From: Paraphaeosphaeria minitans
Lineage: Eukaryota; Ascomycota; Dothideomycetes; Pleosporales; Didymosphaeriaceae
NCBI GenBank assembly: GCA_015832175.1
Contig: WJXW01000002.1
Coordinates: forward strand, 1,860,001-1,924,000
Length of the DNA stretch: 64,000 bases
Reading direction: 5' to 3'
Part shown: positions 57,255-64,000 of the stretch, in pieces
Position numbering within the stretch: the stretch's first letter is position 1
Layout of the letters: each line of letters starts with the position of its first letter
Made by a program: the position numbers and the translations under genes
Notes under the pieces: generated by a model
What the model was told of the DNA's origin: nothing
What the model saw: only the letters and a program-made list of their open reading frames with translations
Database searches by the model: none

Positions 57255-59866
57255 ATGGCTGCTCGAAGGATCGGTAACTATGTCCAGACCAACATCCTCC
57301 ACGTCGATCAAGCGGCCCAAGAGCAAGAGAAGCGTGTCCTGGGGAAGATTGCTCATGATGCCATTGGCGTCACGTTCTTTGAAGATGACCCGAGCGTCAC
57401 AGAATGGTTCCGAGATCTGGTGCCTACAGCGTCCGGCGTAGCGGACTACTTTTTCGATTTATTTCCGTCTGCATCATGGATACGTCGATATAACTTACAC
57501 TGGCTACTCGGGGACGCCATTGCAGGTAAACGACACCAAAATCACTCTCTATATGTAACTCGAATTAACAACAATTCGTTCAGGCGTCACCGTGGGTTTA
57601 GTAGTGGTTCCCCAAGCTATGGCATATGCTTCGCTCGCCCGGTTAAGCCCGGCTTATGGTTTGTATACAACCTTTACAGGCGCTTGCCTGTACTGGATAT
57701 TCGGGACCTCCAAAGACATCGTCATCGGCGTGAGTGTTACACTAAGATAGGCCCGTCTCTTAGTTCCCGTACTGATATCTTACCAAGGCAACTGCCGTAG
57801 GGTCGTTGCTCATCGGCCAAGTGGTCAGCAAAATAGCAGAAGATAGACCGGGAGTCTACGAGGCACAAGAGATCGCGCACGCGATATGTTTTCTTTGCGG
57901 TTTGGTTCTGCTGCTGCTTGGGTTCTTACGCCTAGGATGGCTCATCGAATTCATTCCGTATCCTCCCATCAACGCGTTTGTCACGGCAGCTAGCATCACC
58001 ATCATCTCGACACAGCTACCCACCTGCCTAGGGATCAAGGGTATCAGCACACGCGAGGCGCCCTACAAAGTTTACATCAACACCTTGAAAGCACTACCAG
58101 ATGCGCAGTTGGACGCTGCCATCGGAATCAGCTCCATTGTGCTGTTGACTGCCATTCAGAACTTCTGCTCGAAGATGGAAATCCGACAACCCAGGAAGAA
58201 GCGGATGTGGGGTATGATCTCGTCATTGCGTCTGACTTTCACGGTACTTCTGTACACCTTCATCAGTTGGCTCGTGCACCGGGCGACATCCGAAGGCCAT
58301 GAGAAATTCCGTATCGTGGGTCACATCGAAAAGGGCTTCTCCCATGCCAGTGTCCCGGTCATGGACACCGAGCTCTTCGGTCTCGTCGCCAAAGAGCTAC
58401 CCGCTATCATCATCATCCTCATTGTCGAGCATATTGCAATCGCTAAGAACTTTGGTCGTCAATACGGGTACACCGTCGTTCCGTCCCAAGAGATTCTAGC
58501 ACAAGGCTTCGCCAACCTCTTGAGTCCCTTTGTCGGTGGCTACGTCTGCACTGGATCGTTTGGCGCGTCGGCCGTGCTGACAAAAGCGGGAGTGAAGACC
58601 CCACTCGCTGGGCTGTTCAGCGCAATGATCCTGATTCTGGCGCTCCATGCCCTCACGGCTGTCTTCTACTTTATACCCAATGCCGCACTAGCTGGCCTGA
58701 TTATCCACGCCACTTGGAATCTGGTCACGCCGCCCTACAAGCTGTACAGATTCTGGCAATACTCGCCGTTTGAGCTCGGCATATGGGTCATCGGGGTGGT
58801 ACTCGCCATCTTCACTAATCTCGAAACATCCATCTACGTCGGCATAGCGCTATCCTTCGCCCTGCTCCTGATCCGCATGGCGCGTACACAAGGGACGTCG
58901 CTAGGCCAAGCAAGAGTCACGCGGATGGTCCAACACCCCGAGCCCTCACCCACCACGGCAAAAAAAGCTCCTGCTCCACCATCCACTCCACCCGGCACCA
59001 CCGATGAACCAACGCGGTGCGTCTTTTTCCCCACACACCCCCGAAACGCACACAACCCGCGCATCAAAGTCGAGCCCGCCCACCCAGGTGTCTTCATCTA
59101 CCGCTTCGCCGAATCATTCAACTACATCAACCAAGCCCACCATGTCGACTACCTCCTCTCGCATATCTACGCGAACACTCGCCGCACCGTCGAAGACGAC
59201 GGCGTTCCACCCAAAGACCGCCTGTGGAGCGAAGCACCCCCGCCTGCGAGCAAGCTGGACGATGACGCCACACAAAAGCCGGTGCTTCGCGCTGTGGTGC
59301 TGGATTTCTCGACTGTCAATGTCATTGATGTGACGAGCGTGCAGGGGCTGATTGACATGCGGGCTACGCTGGATCGGTATGCGGCGCCGAACAAGGTCGA
59401 GTGGCAATTTGCGGGAGTGCGGAATCCATCAACGAGACGTGCGCTGGCGACGGCGGGGTTTGGGCGGCCGCTTATAAGAAATGCGAATGCATTGGCGGGA
59501 TGGTGTCCCGCATACACAGTTTCGTTCCCCCCACACAATGGAGTCGAAGGAACGCAGGCTGGTGGTGGTGAGCGGACGCTAGAACGGGATGGGGAGGTTT
59601 CGGAGAAGAATTTGGCTGAGCTGCATCCTGACGTTACTGTGAGGAACTTCTGCAGAAGACTTGCAGTCGATGACGAGGAAAAGGGAAATATCGTCATTGC
59701 GGAGAAGAAAAGGTGGATGGATGTTGTGTACGGAGTCGATCGGCCGTTCTTCCAGGTCGATCTCACAGATGCCGTCGATGCTGCGGTGCGGGATGCACGG
59801 AGATGCGAGAAGTTGGAAGCCGCTTGTCAACCGGACACGAGCTTGACACTGCATGGTGAGGTTTAG
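57255..59866 (+). CDS. SulP-family sulfate permease with STAS domain
   Basis: Three exons: 57255-57525, 57584-57729 and 57788-59866; introns of 58 nt each, frames agree, 831 aa. Residues 75-510 form the multi-pass transport domain with the signature GVTVGLVVVPQAMAYASLA and PAYGLYTTFTGACLYWIFGT, and FANLLSPFVGGYVCTGSFGA later. The C-terminus contains a STAS domain (VLRAVVLDFSTVNVIDVTSV near 637) with insertions. Related to CYS-14/SUL1/SutB proton-sulfate symporters of the plasma membrane, which feed sulfur assimilation and are usually induced by sulfur limitation. Converges on vps9. Confidence 0.94.
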
Positions 59867-60051
59867 CATATAGAAATTCCATACATCTAATCTGGCATCA
59901 TCAATGATCCAAGCGACTCTCAGCAGGGGCTTTGAAATGGGATAAGACATGATTTGATGAACGCTCTGGATCGCTCCCAGACAAAACTCAGTACACTGTA
60001 CCGATACATGCAAGACGCGTCTTGACGGAAAAACACGCCCGGTGTACCGCC

Positions 60052-62635
60052 CTACGGATTCGCAAGGGCCAGACACGCATCCACGGCCAGGCCGACCCTG
60101 CTTTCGTTAGTACTGGTTAGATCTCATGACTCGAATGGGTGCATCCTACCGTCCTTCCTTCATCCTCACTACGTCGTCGATGACGTCTCGATCCAGCTGC
60201 GGGAACATGCCTGCGAGCGTTTCGACCACGACACCATGTTCTTTCCGTTGTATCCGCCTTGCCTCTTCTGCCTCAGCAGACGCTCGTCTTGCAGCCGCAT
60301 CTTCAGCCGAGAGCCGTTGCCGGTACCGCTCTTCCTCTGCGGACTGCCGTTGCTTCTCATTGAAGAGCTCTGGCGGAGCATTACCAGGGTAGTCTGCGGA
60401 GCGTCGGGGTCGTAGTTGCGGCGGCTGTGGCATCAATCGCGGCGTATTCCCCGGGTGAGGAGTGGTAGCCGGTTCTGATGAAGACGCCGTGGTATCATTA
60501 TCGGAAAATATGCGGCCAATAGTACTTAGTGGACGTTGTATTGTGCGGAGAAGGCCTGCGACGGCCGCGTTTTCCTCTTCTGGTGGGTCGCTCTCGTTCT
60601 TGCTTGTGCGCGTGCTTGTTGGGCGTCGAGGCCCAGCCTGCTCTGCGTCTAGCGAATTCCGCGTTGTGACTTCAGGTCGAGATGGCGTCGATTTCTCTGA
60701 TAGATGTAAGGAGTGCGGCGAGGGCATCCGCCGGTGGCCAGGAGCTGTGGGTGGCCGCATGTGCGGAGGGTTCTCGGTGGGATCAGGCATGGCGGTCTCT
60801 GCGTTGTGTCGCTCCGCGATGGCAGATACAGCAGCTTCAACGTTCTTCTCGAACTCTTCGTCCGTTACTGTAAGCGACGTTTTATCGAGGCCTTCGATGA
60901 ACTGTATAGCTCCCATCAGAGATGAAATATAGTACCCGGTTTCTCCGCCCAGTTTGTCCTGGTTCCTGAAGCGAAGAATATATTGAACATTGGATACTAG
61001 ATGGTCTGGGTTTGCATGTAGCACTGTATAGATAAGCAATGGCACAAATGCGTCGGCAGATTGGTCTGCTTTAGTGGCCGTTCGCAAGTAGCCAAATATA
61101 ACCTTGCAGCAATTGAGAATGCAGATGACCTTATCTCTCGGTGCTCGATAGCTCTTGATCTTCAGCAGTTCTTGCTGCGCAAGATGCAGGAATTTCTTGC
61201 CCTTGTCGCCGACGGGCTGTATGTCAAGATGCTCTTCACTGACCCAGCCGTATATTCGGACTTTCTGGGCGAGAACTTCATCGCGCTCGACGTCTTCCTG
61301 ATGCTGTCCTCTCCTGCCAGGCCCAGGTGGTTCCTGTCTCCTTCGACTTCTAGAAGGATTCACGGGCTCAGGCGGCGGGATCGCAGGAGAGAACGTCTGT
61401 GAGTAGAGCCTGTTCATGACCAGCTTTTCCATGCCTTCTCGTGCGTTGTCGAATTCGGCGTAGGAGACAGTGCGCCAAACTTCACACTGTGCCATCTTCT
61501 TGCTAATGAACTCCAAAAAATCGCCAATGATCTTCACTTGCTCATGCACCATCCATTGTTTCTTGGCAAACTCGAGCAGAAAGGATCTCAGAAATTTTGC
61601 GACCGGGTCAGCAGTGCGATGCCGCAGCTGTTCGAGGAATCGATGAAAGTCAAAGGGTAGGTCTGGCTCAGGATCAGGAGGAGGCGCGGGTGCTTGGAAC
61701 GATGGCGCATGGGCATTGGGCGAGGAACCTTCATTCAAAGAGTGGTTTGTCCCAACGCGATAGAGAGAGGACGTGCGCAGGGGTGGAGATCTCAGAGGCT
61801 GCTCAGGAGACGGACTGTCATTGGGAACAGGCAGAGGCTTCTCGTTGAATGCCAAGCTCGAATGACGCGGAGGGTGCGTTATCGGGGCATCCAACATAGG
61901 CTGAGCTATTTCCAAGCGTGGCGACATGATCTCTTCCTCGCCTGGTCCGCCATGTCCATCGGCGAACTGGTCCATGATGCTTTGAATCTCGGACTGCGAG
62001 TCGTCCACGGCATCCTCGGTGATGCCATGATGCTTGGTAACATATGCGGCGGCATCTGTATCTTCTGAAGTCCTCCTGCTGAGGTTTGGTTGCAATATGG
62101 GCGACGTGGTACGGCTGGGGACATTGCTTATAGACAGATATTTCTCGTCTTTGGGCGGCGGCGGAGGCGGCGACGGCGAGCGAACAGGTGCTTTGCCGGC
62201 AGCCTTCTCAGATTCGGGGGGAGGTGCAGGTGCTCGCGGGGCCTCGGCTGGCTTGTCGCTGGTGGGTGCTGGTGCTGCTGCTGGTGCCTCTTCCGGGGGG
62301 CCTGACGGCGGCTTTGCATCGTCCTCAGCGACACGGGTGGGCGCTTTCGCAGGTTCGGTATTCTGCTTCGTCTCCTCAGTCGCTTCCTCTCCGGAATCCT
62401 TGCTGGACACTCCTAGGACCCCCGCATATGGCGCTCGTGTTGGTGCCTGTCCCGCATCGTTGCTGGCTTCCTCCTCCACTGGTTCCTCGCTCATGGGCGC
62501 ATTCGGCTCTTCTTTCTCCGTTGTTATCGGCAAACAAGCCTCTTTAGCCCCCTGCGTCAGGTCCTCTCCTGGTTTCTGCTCACGGGTGCTTTCCTGAGCT
62601 TCATCGAGGTGCGGCGCTTGGTCGGTGGAAGACAT
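60052..62635 (-). CDS. vps9: Vps9-domain Rab5 GEF with C-terminal CUE domain
   Basis: Two exons on minus: 62635-60150 and 60097-60052 (52-nt intron, GTAGGA, CTAACG branch, GCAG); 843 aa. The small last exon (46 nt) completes the CUE domain: FPQLDRDVIDDVVRMKEGR joins VGLAVDACLAL. Without it the domain would be cut. The first ~300 residues are Pro/Glu/Ala-rich and disordered. A helical bundle at about 315-380 (FHRFLEQLRHRTADPVAKFL) precedes the Vps9 domain at 455-600 (QKVRIYGWVSEEHLDI, KVICILNCCKVIFGYL, ADAFVPLLIYTVLHANP). Vps9 activates Rab5/Vps21 GTPases in endosome and vacuole traffic; CUE binds ubiquitin. Divergent from the ASNSD1-like gene. Confidence 0.94.
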
Positions 62636-62956
62636 GAACCGGCGGTCGGCTGCGTGAGCGGGGACGGCGGTGCGGGTTTATGAGTCGTCCATGGACCATG
62701 GACATGTGATAAGACTGCGGAAGGATGTGCGCTTGGCCAAGGGGCTGCTCGCGGTGTGAGTGACTGGTTATGCTCGCGGTGTGTCTGGCTGGGGATGCTG
62801 CGCTGTCACTGCAACACATGAGCTGCCGCTGCCCTGCCGCGTGCTTGAGTCCATCGATCGGCGTTTGGAACCTCCGCCGCTAACTAACGCCGCTAACTAA
62901 CGCCGCCCACTCCAGCCTCAACACCAAGCCCTGCATCGCCAGTCCCTTCCCCGGTC
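62636..62956. promoter_or_regulatory. divergent promoter of vps9 and the ASNSD1-like gene
   Basis: 321 bp between start codons. Contains a 13-bp direct repeat, CGCCGCTAACTAA, at 62875-62900 followed by CGCCGCC. Confidence 0.5.
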
Positions 62957-64000
62957 ATGTGCGGCATCTTCTTCTCGCTTTGTCGCGCCCGTTCCATACA
63001 ACCAGACCCGGGAACTGCTCGCCTACTAAGAAACCGCGGCCCGGACAGCGTCGGCACCCATCAGGTGCGCGTGCACGCTCATGACGACGTCTACTATGAA
63101 GCTACCTTCGTCTCGACAGTGCTCTCGCTGAGAGGCACTGCTATCACCGGACAACCTCTGATTGACGACGCATCGGGCTCGGCACTCTGCTGGAACGGCG
63201 AGGCCTGGAAGTTCGCGGGTCAGCCTGTTACCGGCAGCGACTCGCAGCTCCTCTTCCAGAACCTCCTTCAGGCATGCACAACACGCTCTAACGGACAAAG
63301 AGAGAGAGAACTTGCGCAAAGACAGACAGTCAACGCTCTGCTCTCAATTGGAGGGCCCTATGCTTTTGTGTTCTATGATGCGAGAAATCGGTACCTGTAT
63401 CATGGCCGCGACTGCCTCGGACGACGCTCGCTCCTCAAAAAACATAGCTCGGACGACCATTTGATCATCTCGAGCGTCTGCGACAACACCACGGGGGACA
63501 ACTGGGCCGAAATAGAAGCTGATGGCATACACGTAGTTGACCTCTCGCAGCTGCCAGGTCATGGTCCACTCCCCATTTCGCATGTACCTCACTGTCGTCA
63601 GTGCACGCATGCCGACCAGCTCCACTTTGTAGGTAAGTCCCTGCTGCCCAAGTGCGTACTAAGATCCTCAGAATGTTCCGTTTCCCCAAATGAACGACAC
63701 AATACCTACTTCAGGTTTTGGTGTTCGCCCAACCCTTCAGACTGTCAACCAGCTACAAGCATCTCTCAGCAGCTCGCTTGCGCTGCGAGTGCAGCACGTA
63801 AGAGAAGCAAAAGACTTAGCAAAAAATGGACATCAATCAACAGACGAAGCTAGAGTCGCCATACTTTTTTCGGGAGGTCTTGATTGCACCTTGTTGGCCA
63901 GATTGGCTCACGAACTGATACCTCGTGAACAAGGCATCGATCTACTGAATGTAGCTTTTGAGAACCCGCGCATCCACAGCAAACTCGCACCGAACGAGTC
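62957..64000 (+). CDS. asparagine synthetase domain-containing protein (ASNSD1-like), partial
   Basis: Exons 62957-63628 and 63672 to the window end; the 43-nt intron (GTAGGT, TACTAAG branch, CTCAG) keeps frame. Starts MCGIFFSL: after Met removal Cys2 would be the catalytic thiol of a class II glutamine amidotransferase (Ntn) domain, with RNRGPDSVGTHQV and CWNGEAWKF following. Exon 2 reaches the ATP-PPase loop VAILFSGGLDCTLLARLA at about residue 286. Order and motif spelling match ASNSD1/YML096W rather than true asparagine synthetase. The function of that family is not settled. Truncated by the window edge at about 333 codons. Confidence 0.9.

Noticed and set aside
1..64000. CRISPR array, rRNA operon, tRNA genes, intact transposon
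   Set aside because: No regularly spaced repeats, transposase or reverse-transcriptase motifs or rRNA-like sequence noticed; tRNA genes could be missed by eye.

Overview
The window looks like a filamentous ascomycete (Pezizomycotina) nuclear chromosome. I lean towards Dothideomycetes, but this is inference from gene types and intron style only. Genes are mostly monocistronic on both strands. Introns are short (about 43-97 nt), with GT...AG ends and frequent CTAAC/CTGAC-like branch sites. Zn2Cys6 regulators and fungus-specific families are present. I saw no CRISPR array, bacterial operon, rRNA block or intact transposon.

Layout. 0.2-2.6 kb: relics, including a membrane-anchored coiled-coil gene with an in-frame TAG and a decayed small secreted Cys-rich gene. 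3.3-4.4 kb: a Rieske-type oxygenase whose Rieske cluster segment is missing although the frame is open. 6.0-17.0 kb: a conserved housekeeping block of dim1 (U5 snRNP), sec1 (Sec1/Munc18, minus), suv3 (mitochondrial RNA helicase, divergent from sec1), kei1 (inositol phosphorylceramide synthase regulator) and a GH2 glycosidase. 17.9-18.3 kb: a small TM/coiled-coil protein. 18.8-29.7 kb: five consecutive minus-strand genes, namely two CCHC zinc-motif proteins, an SGNH hydrolase-like protein, a coiled-coil protein and a seven-exon HAK potassium transporter. 32.3-33.3 kb: a Cys-rich single-pass surface protein. 33.8-41 kb: a decay zone with a SET-domain gene broken by Trp->TAG, a RING-finger gene with several lesions, and an SDR with a large in-frame deletion plus TGA. 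Two fungus-specific unknowns (36.4-38.0 and 41.5-43.8 kb) lie in and beside it. 44.9-56 kb: a run of four transcription-factor loci, two intact and divergent, then two disrupted. 57.3-64 kb: a second conserved block of a SulP sulfate permease, vps9 (Rab5 GEF, minus) and an ASNSD1-like asparagine-synthetase-domain protein that runs off the window.

Theme. Conserved housekeeping genes alternate with accessory genes, many of which carry disabling lesions. Several premature stops are what C->T (or G->A) changes at CAG, CGA or TGG codons would produce. That pattern would fit RIP-like mutation or ordinary decay of accessory genes. No single novel multi-gene system stands out. The most unusual items are the Rieske-less Rieske oxygenase, the transcription-factor array and the concentration of broken genes. 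Exon coordinates were deduced by eye from splice signals and reading-frame consistency.
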